64,000 nucleotides of DNA from Oligoflexia bacterium (GTDB lineage Bacteria > Bdellovibrionota > UBA1018): assembly GCA_903895855.1 (NCBI GenBank), contig CAITVN010000072.1, positions 1 through 64,000 of the forward strand. The letters are read 5' to 3'. The number at the start of each line of letters is the position of its first letter. Position 1 is the first letter of the stretch. The notes beneath the pieces were generated by a model. The model did not search any database. It worked only from the letters and a program-made list of their open reading frames with translations, and was not told the DNA's origin. The position numbers and the translations under genes are program-made. Positions 15,357 to 24,275 of the stretch are shown here, piece by piece.

Positions 15357-15748
15357 TGATATTCTTGGACACCGATATTTGTATTGCCATCTTAAGAGGT
15401 AAAGAACCGGCATTAGAGGCTAGACTGAGTGAGTTGCCGCTGGCTAGTTTTAAATTATCGAGCGTTGTGGTGGCTGAGCTCTGGGTGGGAGCAGAAAAGT
15501 CGTCATCACCCGAAAAGGCCGAAATGAAACTTAGGACATTTTTACAGGGTTTGCCTACAGTTTCTTTTGATGAGGCGACTGCAAAGAAATATGGAACGAT
15601 TCGGGCCGATCTTGAACGACGCGGCACCGTGATCGGCGCCAATGACCTCTTAATTGCCGCGACGGCGATTGTTCATGACGGTAAACTCATCACACGAAAC
15701 CGACGCGAGTATCAGCGAATTAAAGAGCTTAAGCTTGAGGTATGGTGA
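15353..15748 (+). CDS. vapC: VapC PIN-domain ribonuclease toxin
   Basis: 131 residues with the complete PIN set: Asp6 (FLDTDICI), Glu42 (VVAELWVG), Asp98 (GANDLLIAA) and Asn116 (ITRNRREY). Family members cleave tRNA or rRNA. Full length and apparently intact. Confidence 0.9.
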   Translation: MMIFLDTDICIAILRGKEPALEARLSELPLASFKLSSVVVAELWVGAEKSSSPEKAEMKLRTFLQGLPTVSFDEATAKKYGTIRADLERRGTVIGANDLLIAATAIVHDGKLITRNRREYQRIKELKLEVW

Positions 15749-15920
15749 CTGGTTTTTTTCATAAGTCATAAATAGGCTATCTTTGTCAGGGTGGTGAACG
15801 CCATTTTCGGCATGGTCGAATTGAAGTGATTCCTGCCGAACACTTTTTGAAAACCCTATCAAAGCGAATGGGGTAACGAACTGACCGACCACGAAGGTTA
15901 CGGACTTAATTGAGATGGTA

Positions 15921-16661
15921 TCACACGTGCGCCGAATACCAAGCAGCGCCTTCGGCTGGCGCACCATCAAAGACCAGCTGCTGATTGTCGATCACTAAAC
16001 AGCGCTGGCAATGCTTAGCAATAGAACCGGGGTCGTGAGTGATCAGCAAAATCGTTCGACCTTCTTTATGTAACGAATGAATTTTCTCGAGACATTTTTT
16101 TTGAAAGGACTGATCGCCAACAGCCAGCACTTCGTCAATGAGTAAGATAGGTGCAGTGAGGTGGGTTGCGATTGAAAACCCGAGACGAACCAACATTCCG
16201 CTCGAATAGTTTTTCACTGGCATGTGAATTTTATCGCCCAACTCGGCAAACGCTAAGATGGCCGGCAAGGCCTCGTCAGTTCTGGCTTTACCAAAGCCAA
16301 GAATGGCCGCGTTGAGAAAAATATTTTCATAACCTGATAAATCTGGATGAAACCCCGCACCCAGTTCAATGAGCGGGGCGATCTGCTCTGACACCGTGAT
16401 CGACCCTTCGGTCGGCTGGTAAATGCCACTAATCAGTTTAAAAAGGGTACTCTTACCCGCCCCATTGCGGCCCATGAGCCCGACAAACTGCCCTTTGGGT
16501 ATCTCGAACGAAATATTTTTCAGCGCAAAAAACTTCTCGGTCTTACCGATCTTAAACTTGCCATGGGTTAAGTTAACGAGAATCTCTTTTACCGACGAAG
16601 GGCGCTCGCTCCAAAATTGAAAACTCTTCGATACGTGATCGACTTTAATTGCGGTGGTCAT
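15921..16661 (-). CDS. ABC-2 exporter ATPase, Wzt/KpsT type
   Basis: 246 residues. Walker A GRNGAGKST (64-72), signature NYSSGM (151-156), Walker B ILLIDEVLAVGD (172-183), switch His in LITHD. The protein lacks the C-terminal carbohydrate-binding domain of long Wzt proteins. With the permease encoded upstream (ATGA overlap) it should move a lipid-linked polysaccharide across the inner membrane. It is the last gene of the minus-strand unit. The gap to vapC (15749-15920) holds no gene. Confidence 0.9.
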   Translation of the reverse strand: MTTAIKVDHVSKSFQFWSERPSSVKEILVNLTHGKFKIGKTEKFFALKNISFEIPKGQFVGLMGRNGAGKSTLFKLISGIYQPTEGSITVSEQIAPLIELGAGFHPDLSGYENIFLNAAILGFGKARTDEALPAILAFAELGDKIHMPVKNYSSGMLVRLGFSIATHLTAPILLIDEVLAVGDQSFQKKCLEKIHSLHKEGRTILLITHDPGSIAKHCQRCLVIDNQQLVFDGAPAEGAAWYSAHV

Positions 16662-17428
16662 ATATTTTCAACCAACCCTTGCTTGCTTTTACGACTCACA
16701 AAAAGGGCCAACAATAAGAATGCTAAAGTCCAACCCACAATGCAAAGGCCAGTATTGAGAGTCGGAATCGCCCCATCGATCACGACTCTTCGTAGAGCGA
16801 TAAAATAACTTCCCACCGGATTGACGAAGAACACCCAGCGGTACTTCTCAGGCATCATCGTTTCGCTGTAAATCACCGGGGTCGCGTAAAACCAAAGTTG
16901 CATCACGATGGTGATCAGGTGTCTCAAGTCTCTGAAAAAAATGAACCCCACCGACAGAATGGTAGAAATGCAAAACGTAATCACAAAAAGCCCCAACAGC
17001 AACAAGGGGGCCAGAAAAATCGCCCATCCGAACTGAGACTGAGTGAAGAGCATGGCACCTAGCAAAACGGGAGTTGCAAGCAAGAGGGTCACAAAATTGG
17101 TGAGCGTTCCGACCATCGGAAATATCTGAAAAGGAATCGGTATTTTGGAGATGAGTCCAAAATTTCCGACCAGCGATTCCATTCCTTCGGTGACACTTTG
17201 AGCAAAGAAGGTCCAAGGAAACACGCCGGTTAAAATAAAAACCAGGTAGTGAGGAATCTGAATGTGAAAGACTACCTTGAAAACAAAATAGTAAGTTAGC
17301 GCACTCCCCATGGGATTGAGAAGAGTCCAAAACACACCAAAGATCGAACGGCGGTACTTGATTTTTAGGTTGCGAGAAACGAGGTTGTAGACCAAGAATT
17401 TCTTGCCAACACAAAACAGCTCACGCAT
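16658..17428 (-). CDS. ABC-2 exporter permease, Wzm type
   Basis: 256 residues with about six membrane segments. The N-terminal block (SRNLKIKYRRSIFGVFWTLL) and the end (VSRKSKQGLVENI) are typical of polysaccharide ABC-2 permeases. Its ATG overlaps the rfbA stop (TAATG). Confidence 0.9.
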   Translation of the reverse strand: MRELFCVGKKFLVYNLVSRNLKIKYRRSIFGVFWTLLNPMGSALTYYFVFKVVFHIQIPHYLVFILTGVFPWTFFAQSVTEGMESLVGNFGLISKIPIPFQIFPMVGTLTNFVTLLLATPVLLGAMLFTQSQFGWAIFLAPLLLLGLFVITFCISTILSVGFIFFRDLRHLITIVMQLWFYATPVIYSETMMPEKYRWVFFVNPVGSYFIALRRVVIDGAIPTLNTGLCIVGWTLAFLLLALFVSRKSKQGLVENI

Positions 17429-18363
17429 TAGAGGTTTCCTTCGAGAACTCGCTTTAAGTAGTCGCCGTACGAAGTCTTGCCATAAACATCAATCAAGCGA
17501 CTTAAGCCCTTAGAATCGATAAAGCCTTCTTGAAAAGCAATTTCTTCAAGGCAGGCAATTTTGAGGCCTTGTCGTTGTTCAATCGTCTGCACGAACTGCG
17601 AAGCCTGCAAGAGCGAATCGTAGGTGCCGCTGTCTAACCACGCCGTGCCACGCCCCAGTTGGGTGACTTGTAATTTGCCATTATTTAAATAATGACGATT
17701 GAGATCGGTAATTTCAAGTTCGCCTCTGGCCGAAGGCTTCAAGTTTCTCGTGACATCGACCACGGTGTCGTCGTAAAAATAAAGCCCTGGCACTGCCCAA
17801 TGAGATTTGGGTTGTTTAGGTTTTTCTTCAAGCGAAAGAGCCTTGCCGGTTTTATCAAACTCAACCACTCCGTAGCGTTCGGGGTCATTCACTCGGTAAC
17901 CAAAAACGTGAGCGCCACTTTCAAGCTTCGTCGAGCGCTTCATCAAAGTCGCCAAATCTTGGCCATAGAAAATGTTATCGCCCAAAATCAAACAACAAGG
18001 TGAGCCCGCTAAAAAATCAGCACCGAGTAAAAACGCCTGAGCGATGCCTTCGGGCTTAGGCTGCGCTTTATACGAAATTCTCAAACCCAATTCGCTTCCG
18101 TCACCCAAGAGCGCTTCAATCATGGGCAAATCGCGAGGAGTGCTGATGATCAAAATATCTTGAATTCCCCCTAACATCAGAGTTGAAAGCGGATAGTAAA
18201 TGGTTGGCTTATCGTAAACCGGAAGCAATTGCTTACTCAGGCACTTGGTCAACGGATAAAGTCTGGTGCCGCTACCGCCCGCGAGAACAATGCCTTTCAT
18301 GGGTTTTGAGTTGGTCGATGGGGTCGCCGAAGCGCTCGTCGCCCTATTTGGTGAGTTTGTCAT
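17428..18363 (-). CDS. rfbA: glucose-1-phosphate thymidylyltransferase
   Basis: 311 residues. MKGIVLAGGSGTRLYPLTK at 22-40 is the standard N-terminus, followed by LSKQLLPVYDKPTIYYPL, GDNIF and the DLNRHYLNNGKL motifs. It makes dTDP-glucose for deoxysugar pathways. The enzyme usually starts at the Met at residue 22. However the earlier ATG has a perfect Shine-Dalgarno (AAGGAG) and overlaps the rfbH stop, so the 21-residue Ser/Thr-rich extension is probably real. rfbB, rfbC and rfbD are absent from this window. Confidence 0.9.
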   Translation of the reverse strand: MTNSPNRATSASATPSTNSKPMKGIVLAGGSGTRLYPLTKCLSKQLLPVYDKPTIYYPLSTLMLGGIQDILIISTPRDLPMIEALLGDGSELGLRISYKAQPKPEGIAQAFLLGADFLAGSPCCLILGDNIFYGQDLATLMKRSTKLESGAHVFGYRVNDPERYGVVEFDKTGKALSLEEKPKQPKSHWAVPGLYFYDDTVVDVTRNLKPSARGELEITDLNRHYLNNGKLQVTQLGRGTAWLDSGTYDSLLQASQFVQTIEQRQGLKIACLEEIAFQEGFIDSKGLSRLIDVYGKTSYGDYLKRVLEGNL

Positions 18364-19730
18364 TTCAATTGCTCCTTCAAGCCTTTTTCTAACTGCTCAA
18401 TCATGTACTGAATTCGCGCATCGTCAAGCACAGGGTGCACCCCCACCCAAAACGTTTTATTCATGATTCGGTCGGTATTCTCTAAGCTACCCGACACTCG
18501 GTAGTTGACGCCCTGATAGGCCGGCTGCTTCGTTAAATTGCCACCAAAGAGTAGTCTCGTGCCCACTTTGTGAGTTTCTAGGTAGCTCACCAGTTTTTCG
18601 CGATGAATCGCCTCAGATACATGCATCGCAAACCCAAACCAACTAGGCTGAGTGTTCGGGGTGGCAGTCACCGGTGACAAATGCTCGCTTAAGATCGGTG
18701 AAGACTGAATGGCCTTGAGGATTTTTTTGTAATTTTCTCTTCGGGCCGCTACAAACCGATCTAACTTCTTCAATTGCGACAAACCAATCGCGGCTTGCAT
18801 GTCAGTGGCTTTTAAATTGTATCCAATATTTGAATAAGTGTATTTGTGATCGTAGCCACAAGGTAGCTGCCCCAAAGTCCAATCGTACCTGCGCGAGCAA
18901 GTGTTGTCTTTACCGGGTTCGCACCAACAATCACGCCCCCAGTCACGCACACTCTCGGCGACACGCTTGAGCCGACCATTTCGAGAAATGACTGCCCCCC
19001 CCTCACCCATCGTGATGTGGTGAGCCGGGTAAAAACTCGTGGTCGCATAGTGACCATAATAACCGGCGGGTTTGTACTCTCCGTCGAGATTCTTGATTGA
19101 AGCACCGAGTGCATCGCAACAATCTTCAACCAAGTACAACCCTTCTTTTTCGCACCAGTCGGCCAGTGTCGCTGCATCGTAGGGATTACCCAAAGTGTGC
19201 GCTAAAACCACCGCGCGAGTCTTCGACGTTTTTGCGGCCTGAATCGAAGCAATCGTCGCATTGAGGGTTGAAAGCTCAACGTCAACAAAAACGGGCACCC
19301 ACCCGTTTTGGATGATCGGATTAACCGTAGTAGGAAATCCAGCAGCGGCCGTGATCACCTCTGAACCCCGCTCAATCGGATTCATCTTCTGGTCTTTCAT
19401 CATGGGAGCGCCAAGGCTTGATACAGCCACGAGATTTGCACTCGAACCACTATTGACAATCAAAGCCCCAGTCTCACGACCAAAGTGTTTCGGAAATTTC
19501 GCTTCAAATTCGCAAGAAAATCGGCCCGCGGTTAACCAAAGATCGAGTGACGAATCAACGAGTGCAGCCAAGTCTTCTTCATCGAGCAATTTCGCGGTCA
19601 CGGGCACATAACTCTTGCCAGGCTCAAACACCTTTGGTTTTTGAGTCTCTCGAAAGTACTGACGCGACGCCTCAATTACCTTGGCCCTCATCTGCAATTC
19701 ATGGTCTTTTTCGGCGTTCTGACTGGTCAT
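18360..19730 (-). CDS. rfbH: RfbH-type CDP-4-keto-6-deoxyglucose 3-dehydratase (PMP, 2Fe-2S)
   Basis: 456 residues of the DegT/DnrJ/EryC1 fold. Two hallmarks separate it from aminotransferases. The PLP Lys is replaced by His in SFYPAHHITMGEGG (about 233-246). The iron-sulfur cysteines are present: EDCCD near 204, then DCWCEPGKDNTC (Cys268, 270, 278; spacing C-x-C-x7-C). The known reaction removes the C3 hydroxyl to make CDP-3,6-dideoxyhexoses such as paratose, abequose or ascarylose, together with a reductase. The start at 19730 has GAGGA upstream. rfbF and rfbG, which make its substrate, are not in this window. Confidence 0.92.
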   Translation of the reverse strand: MTSQNAEKDHELQMRAKVIEASRQYFRETQKPKVFEPGKSYVPVTAKLLDEEDLAALVDSSLDLWLTAGRFSCEFEAKFPKHFGRETGALIVNSGSSANLVAVSSLGAPMMKDQKMNPIERGSEVITAAAGFPTTVNPIIQNGWVPVFVDVELSTLNATIASIQAAKTSKTRAVVLAHTLGNPYDAATLADWCEKEGLYLVEDCCDALGASIKNLDGEYKPAGYYGHYATTSFYPAHHITMGEGGAVISRNGRLKRVAESVRDWGRDCWCEPGKDNTCSRRYDWTLGQLPCGYDHKYTYSNIGYNLKATDMQAAIGLSQLKKLDRFVAARRENYKKILKAIQSSPILSEHLSPVTATPNTQPSWFGFAMHVSEAIHREKLVSYLETHKVGTRLLFGGNLTKQPAYQGVNYRVSGSLENTDRIMNKTFWVGVHPVLDDARIQYMIEQLEKGLKEQLK

Positions 19731-19922
19731 TATCAATCCTCTTTCGTGACTCGGTAGTCTCAGGTTTTAGGCCTAGACAATGATCATATTTCAAGCACGC
19801 GGTCCAGCCGAAATTCGGCCGGGCAGGGTTTTGATTTGGCTAACAACCTAAGGTCGTTGTTGGGCAAACCTAAACCAATCTACGAGTGATTCCGCAAGAA
19901 AATCAAATGAACCCAAACCACT

Positions 19923-19960
19923 CTTTTCTAGACAGCGATTGTGAATTGTGTCTAGAAAAG
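19923..19960 (+). repeat. perfect 12-bp inverted repeat before the glycosyltransferase operon
   Basis: CTTTTCTAGACA (19923-19934) and TGTCTAGAAAAG (19949-19960) are exact complements around a 14-base loop, 19 bases before the TTG start. It could be an operator or a leader hairpin near the ribosome-binding site. There is no T-run. The gap 19731-19922 between divergent units shows no clear promoter. Confidence 0.5.
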
Positions 19961-19979
19961 AAGTACTCGGAGAAATGAA

Positions 19980-20411
19980 TTGAACGACCAGGGTAATGAA
20001 AATCTTAAGCTACTTTCAAGCAAGAATCGAGACATCGATACGACTCAGCTTAACCAGCAGACGTATCTTGCTGCCCAGTCAAGAAAGCTCAATTTGAATT
20101 CGCTTGAAGAAACTACTTTTCTGAACGAACGACGAGCAATCAGAGACCACATCAATCAATTGAAAAAAAGTTTAAACCAGTACGGAGTTCTTGCGGCCCC
20201 CGGCCCTGGCCTAAAAGCGAAACTCACCTATTTTCTGAAAAATTTCGTGAGAAAGCTCATATTGAGGCACATTGACGAACAAAAAGAGTTCAACCTGAGA
20301 CTTCTCGAGTCATTAGAGCGGCTTGAAGAATTGGCTGCGAAGCGCAGCGAAAACCTGAGTCAAGAGATTACCCGAGCGTTTGAAAATGCAAATTGCGACG
20401 TCAAACCCTAA
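19980..20411 (+). CDS. coiled-coil protein of the polysaccharide locus
   Basis: 143 residues from a TTG with a good Shine-Dalgarno (GGAGA). It is highly charged and predicted mostly helical, with heptad-like stretches at about 40-65 and 95-135 (RLLESLERLEELAAK). A short central patch (LAAPGPGLKAKLTYFLKN) resembles the linker found near membrane-associated glycosyltransferase modules. No enzymatic motif is present. It overlaps the next gene by 26 bases, so it probably works with that glycosyltransferase. Confidence 0.55.
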   Translation: MNDQGNENLKLLSSKNRDIDTTQLNQQTYLAAQSRKLNLNSLEETTFLNERRAIRDHINQLKKSLNQYGVLAAPGPGLKAKLTYFLKNFVRKLILRHIDEQKEFNLRLLESLERLEELAAKRSENLSQEITRAFENANCDVKP

Positions 20412-21564
20412 ACTACCACGAGTCGATCAAATTCTCGTTGGCTTCTCGCCTGGCGATGCAGCAAGCCAATTTGCGCTGTCAGTAAAGCGTGAGCTCGAGG
20501 CTCTGGGCCTTCAGAGCCAACTCTATGCCGAGTTCATGTCGCCAGATGCCCATGACTGGTGTCGCCCGATTCAAGAATACCGACCGAGTTCAGACGACTC
20601 GCTCATTTTTCATTACACCATTGGCAGCGAAACCGTCATCCATACCTTCAAAAACGCGATGGTCGCAAAACGCGGTATTCTTTACCAAAATATCACACCG
20701 GCTCATTTTTTTGCTCCTTATCAGAAAACAGACCTGACCGCCCAAATCATTCACGGTCAACTTGAGTTCGGGCGAAACCAACTCGAATCGGTGGTGCGGC
20801 TGTCTGACTTTTTATTGACCGTCTCAGAATTCAATGCTCGAGAGTTACGTCCTTTTGCACGATGCGACGTTGATTTGGCGCCCATTTTTCTCGACGAAAA
20901 CCAATGGCTCGAAATTTCAGAAGATGAACCGACTTCGCGAGCCCTCGCAGACGGCGCGGTTAATTTCTTATTCACCGGCAGAATCGCTCCTAATAAATGC
21001 CAAGAAGACGTCATCAGACTTTTTGCCTGGTACCACCGCCACATTAACGTTAACTCACGACTCATTTTAGTCGGAAAACCCAACCCTGAAAACTACTTTG
21101 CCGACCTGAGGCGTCTGGCTTGCGACCTCGGCATTGATCACCGGGTGTGGTTCACCGGATACATTTCACAAGCTCAACTACTTGCCATTTACCGCAATAC
21201 TCACCTCTTTGTCTCTATGAGCGAACACGAGGGGTTTGGTGTACCGCTTCTCGAAGCCATGCGATTTGACATTCCTATTTTGGCCTACGCTGCGCCAGGT
21301 GTGGCCGAAACACTGAGCGGCTCGGGTATTGTTTTCAATCAAAAAAATTTTCCAGAACTAGCCGAGCTCTGTCACTTGGTCGTGACCAATGCTGGCGAGA
21401 TTCGTACTCAGGTCTTAGCCGGGCAGAAAGAGCGGCTCACCTATTTCTCAAGTTCAGAGTTAAGCACGAAACTAAGATCAGTGCTTCACAAACACTTCGC
21501 TGTGGGCGATTTTAGCGGCCCTAACCACTCTACAGGTCAACGCGTTGAGGGCCAGGCGCCATGA
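20386..21564 (+). CDS. GT4-family glycosyltransferase
   Basis: 392 residues with a GT-B layout. The C-terminal half has FTGRIAPNKCQEDVI, the loop of GKPNPENYF and the E-x7-E motif EHEGFGVPLLEA, then PGVAETL. It transfers a sugar from a nucleotide donor to a growing glycan in the cytoplasm. The ATG at 20386 was chosen over a TTG two codons earlier. Overlaps the next gene by four bases. Confidence 0.87.
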   Translation: MQIATSNPKLPRVDQILVGFSPGDAASQFALSVKRELEALGLQSQLYAEFMSPDAHDWCRPIQEYRPSSDDSLIFHYTIGSETVIHTFKNAMVAKRGILYQNITPAHFFAPYQKTDLTAQIIHGQLEFGRNQLESVVRLSDFLLTVSEFNARELRPFARCDVDLAPIFLDENQWLEISEDEPTSRALADGAVNFLFTGRIAPNKCQEDVIRLFAWYHRHINVNSRLILVGKPNPENYFADLRRLACDLGIDHRVWFTGYISQAQLLAIYRNTHLFVSMSEHEGFGVPLLEAMRFDIPILAYAAPGVAETLSGSGIVFNQKNFPELAELCHLVVTNAGEIRTQVLAGQKERLTYFSSSELSTKLRSVLHKHFAVGDFSGPNHSTGQRVEGQAP

Positions 21565-22850
21565 AAGTAGCCTTTGTGGTGCACCGCTATGGTGCAGAAA
21601 TTATAGGTGGTGCCGAATCGTTAGCTAGGCAACTGGCCGATAAGCTCGCCACGATGACCGACACTCAAGTTGACGTGTTCACCACTTGCGCACGCAACTA
21701 TCAGACCTGGGAAAATGAATTGCCATCGGGAGAAACCCTCGATGGTGCAGTCACCGTGAGGCGGTATGCGGTTGATTTTCCGCGCTGTGAAACTTTTTTT
21801 AATCGCATTTCTGATTCTCTTTTCGCACACGACTCGCCCCCACCGTCAACCGAACTCGAACTGAAATGGGCCAAAGAGCAAGGCCCCTATTCATCGCTTT
21901 TGATGAAATCGATCACCGAGAAAAAAGACGATTACGATGCTTTTATTTTTGTCACCTACCTTTACGCCACAACTCTTTTTGCTCTACCTTTAGTGAAAGA
22001 AAAATCAATCTTAATACCCACGGCTCACGATGAAGTCACTATCTATCTGAAGCTATTTGATAAACTTTTTGCGCAGGCCAGAGAGATACTTTTTCTCACT
22101 GAAAAAGAGCGAGAATTCGTCGAGTCGCGGTTTTCGCGATTGAAGCAAGGCCAAATAGGTTCAGAAAAAAGTTCAATGATACTTTCAGTCGGCGTCGACG
22201 GACCCGACCCTCAACTGCTAGAACAGCAACTCTCAGAAATTCTGCACAATGAGAGCTCAATTCAGTCGCCTTCACTGCCGACTACTCAGGGTATTTCTCA
22301 GGCGATTAAAGACTTGTTGAAAGAAAAAACCGCTTACCTGCTCTACTTAGGGCGTATCGATAAAAACAAAGGGTGCGATCACCTTTACGGTTGTTTTGCT
22401 TACTTCTGCTGGAAATACAAAACCACCCGGCTCAAATTGATCTTCGCCGGTACTCAGCATTTTTTTCCTGACCCTCATCCTAATATTCAAATTCTAGGAA
22501 AAGTCACTGAAGAAGAGAAATGGTTGCTACTCAAGAACGCGGTAACTACGGTGCTGCCTTCACAATTTGAAAGCCTGTCGCTTTCGGTGCTTGAGTCTTT
22601 TACCGTCGGCACACCTGTACTGGTGAACCGCAAGTGCGAAGTACTGCAAGCGACGATTGAAAAAAGTGGCGGCGGCTATAGCTTTCTTGAAGCCGAAGAT
22701 TTCTGCGACCGGCTACTTGAGCTGACCCGTGACCCGATTGAATCAAAGAAGGGCCTTGGCGAAAAAGGACGCACCTATGTGACTACTCACTACTCGTGGC
22801 CGAGTGCAGTTAAGACCCTGACAAAAACGATTGAACGGGTGTCACACTGA
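21561..22850 (+). CDS. GT4-family glycosyltransferase
   Basis: 429 residues. The N-terminal glycine-rich start is HRYGAEIIGGAESLARQLA. The donor-binding half has YLGRIDKNKGCDHL and SQFESLSLSVLES (E-x7-E), then GTPVLVN. Its stop is three bases from the stop of the ATPase gene on the other strand, with no room for a terminator. Confidence 0.87.
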   Translation: MKVAFVVHRYGAEIIGGAESLARQLADKLATMTDTQVDVFTTCARNYQTWENELPSGETLDGAVTVRRYAVDFPRCETFFNRISDSLFAHDSPPPSTELELKWAKEQGPYSSLLMKSITEKKDDYDAFIFVTYLYATTLFALPLVKEKSILIPTAHDEVTIYLKLFDKLFAQAREILFLTEKEREFVESRFSRLKQGQIGSEKSSMILSVGVDGPDPQLLEQQLSEILHNESSIQSPSLPTTQGISQAIKDLLKEKTAYLLYLGRIDKNKGCDHLYGCFAYFCWKYKTTRLKLIFAGTQHFFPDPHPNIQILGKVTEEEKWLLLKNAVTTVLPSQFESLSLSVLESFTVGTPVLVNRKCEVLQATIEKSGGGYSFLEAEDFCDRLLELTRDPIESKKGLGEKGRTYVTTHYSWPSAVKTLTKTIERVSH

Positions 22851-22853
22851 AAT

Positions 22854-23972
22854 TCAAACAGCGAGGGTTTTGAGTAAGGTCAACGCAGGGGCGACGCGAA
22901 TACCTTCAGACGAAACATAGTCTTTTGACCCGTCAAAGTGAATTTGCCAGCAATCCAATTCGGGAAACTTGTTCTTTAGGCTACGAAGCGCCGGCTGAAC
23001 CTCAGAGTCTCCAAACTTGCACTCTACTGCCAAAATGGGCCGACTCTCTTCAACAATCACAAAGTCGACCTCACGGCCATCAATGAATCTGAGGTACCGT
23101 AATTCAAGCGCTCGGCCTTCAGTATCTCTCAAAAAATGTACATGTTTTAACAGGTGCACGGCAATGAAATTTTCAAATCGAGCACCAGGGGGCTTGATCA
23201 CATTCCAGTCAAAATGATAATGTTTTTGTTCTTTTTTGACTGCCTTAATTTTTGGAGAACCAAATGGCAGCACTCTAAAAATCAGATAGAAGCGTTCTAA
23301 TAGGTCTACCCACCGCGTGACCGTCTTATGATTTAACTGCAGGTCTTCTCGCAAAGCATTGATTGAAAGTGGCGCACCGACACAGTCGGGCAGTCGGTGA
23401 ATCAACTGTTCAAGTAGCGCCAAATCGAAGACCCTCTCGACGTTTCGCACGTCTTCTTGCAGAACCCTCGCGGTATAATCTTGTGTCCAGCGATTAGCTT
23501 CTTTCTTCGAACTCGAAAAAAAAGGCTCTGGAAATCCTGAGAGATCGAAAAGCTCTCGCATCTCTTTGCGATTCGAAATACCCAGCTCATTAACCGACAG
23601 CGGATTAAGCCGATAAAAAAAATACCGTCCCTGCAGGGAATCTCCGGCTTTGCGAAATAGATCAAGTCGCGCGCTGCCCGTAACCAATATCGAATGCTGA
23701 TCACGGTGCTCGTCAAAAACCCCCTTGAGATAATTTTTCCAACGTTTGAATTTATGAATTTCGTCAAAAATCCAAAATTTTTCAGGTCCAAATTCTTGTT
23801 TTAATAATCTCGTTCGATGCTTCGAAACATCATAATTTAAGTAACAAGTCTGAGCGGGCGGACAAATTTGCTTTGAAAGAAATGTCTTACCCACCTGGCG
23901 CGGCCCCGCTAACAAGACCATTTTTTTCTCTAGGTCGGCTTTGATGAACTCTTGCAAATAACGATTACGCAT
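22854..23972 (-). CDS. COG1373/DUF4143-type AAA ATPase, copy 5
   Basis: 372 residues from MRNRYLQEF. Walker A GPRQVGKT (23-30), Walker B FWIFDEIHKF, then LVTGSARLDLFRKAGDSLQG. The C-terminal domain has a full PD-(D/E)xK-like motif: REVDFVI (Asp303) and LAVECKFGD (Glu317, Lys319). It lies between two polysaccharide genes and probably entered the locus separately. An ATG 12 codons upstream would fall inside the promoter region. Confidence 0.87.
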   Translation of the reverse strand: MRNRYLQEFIKADLEKKMVLLAGPRQVGKTFLSKQICPPAQTCYLNYDVSKHRTRLLKQEFGPEKFWIFDEIHKFKRWKNYLKGVFDEHRDQHSILVTGSARLDLFRKAGDSLQGRYFFYRLNPLSVNELGISNRKEMRELFDLSGFPEPFFSSSKKEANRWTQDYTARVLQEDVRNVERVFDLALLEQLIHRLPDCVGAPLSINALREDLQLNHKTVTRWVDLLERFYLIFRVLPFGSPKIKAVKKEQKHYHFDWNVIKPPGARFENFIAVHLLKHVHFLRDTEGRALELRYLRFIDGREVDFVIVEESRPILAVECKFGDSEVQPALRSLKNKFPELDCWQIHFDGSKDYVSSEGIRVAPALTLLKTLAV

Positions 23973-23980
23973 ATACTTGT

Positions 23981-24040
23981 AATTTACACCAAGGTATAAA
24001 TTACTCAATAGTGTTTTACACCTTGGTATAAATTACTCTA
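23981..24040 (-). promoter_or_regulatory. promoter and two tandem operators of ATPase copy 5
   Basis: Two copies of a near-palindrome (TTTAyACC-two bases-GGTrTAAA) start at 23983 and 24015, 32 bases apart, about three helical turns. They sit in larger direct repeats. TTGAGT (24008-24003), 16 bases and TAAATT (23986-23981) make a promoter that ends eight bases before the ATG, so the leader is absent or one or two bases. A run of nine C follows at about 24045; the rest up to 24275 shows no gene. Confidence 0.55.
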
Positions 24041-24275
24041 TCTACCCCCCCCCTTGTCGCCCTTCTCTAAATTCGCAATGTAAAATGTAATTAGCTGAAA
24101 TAATTGACATTTTTTCGGTCGCGTTGTTTTTAACATCGGCTACTTCAGAAACAAGGGCACCAGCCGAAAACCTCAATTGACTTGGGCTGAGCTGATTTGC
24201 GATGATATCAACTATCCAAAGTTTCAAAGCAATGCCAAGTAAACGCCAAATGAACGCTCTGCCGAGTACCTAACT

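Noticed and set aside
15650..15970. 106-residue minus-strand frame across vapC and the following gap
   Set aside because: Mostly antisense to vapC, without ribosome-binding site or family match.
17428..19730. RfbH as a simple DegT aminotransferase
   Set aside because: His in place of the PLP Lys and the C-x-C-x7-C cluster identify the dehydratase branch.
24045..24053. Run of nine C as a phase-variation tract
   Set aside because: Lies outside any credible coding frame and upstream of the promoter region, so no gene is obviously switched.
24042..24227. 61-residue minus-strand frame upstream of ATPase copy 5
   Set aside because: No ribosome-binding site, composition not protein-like, starts without support.
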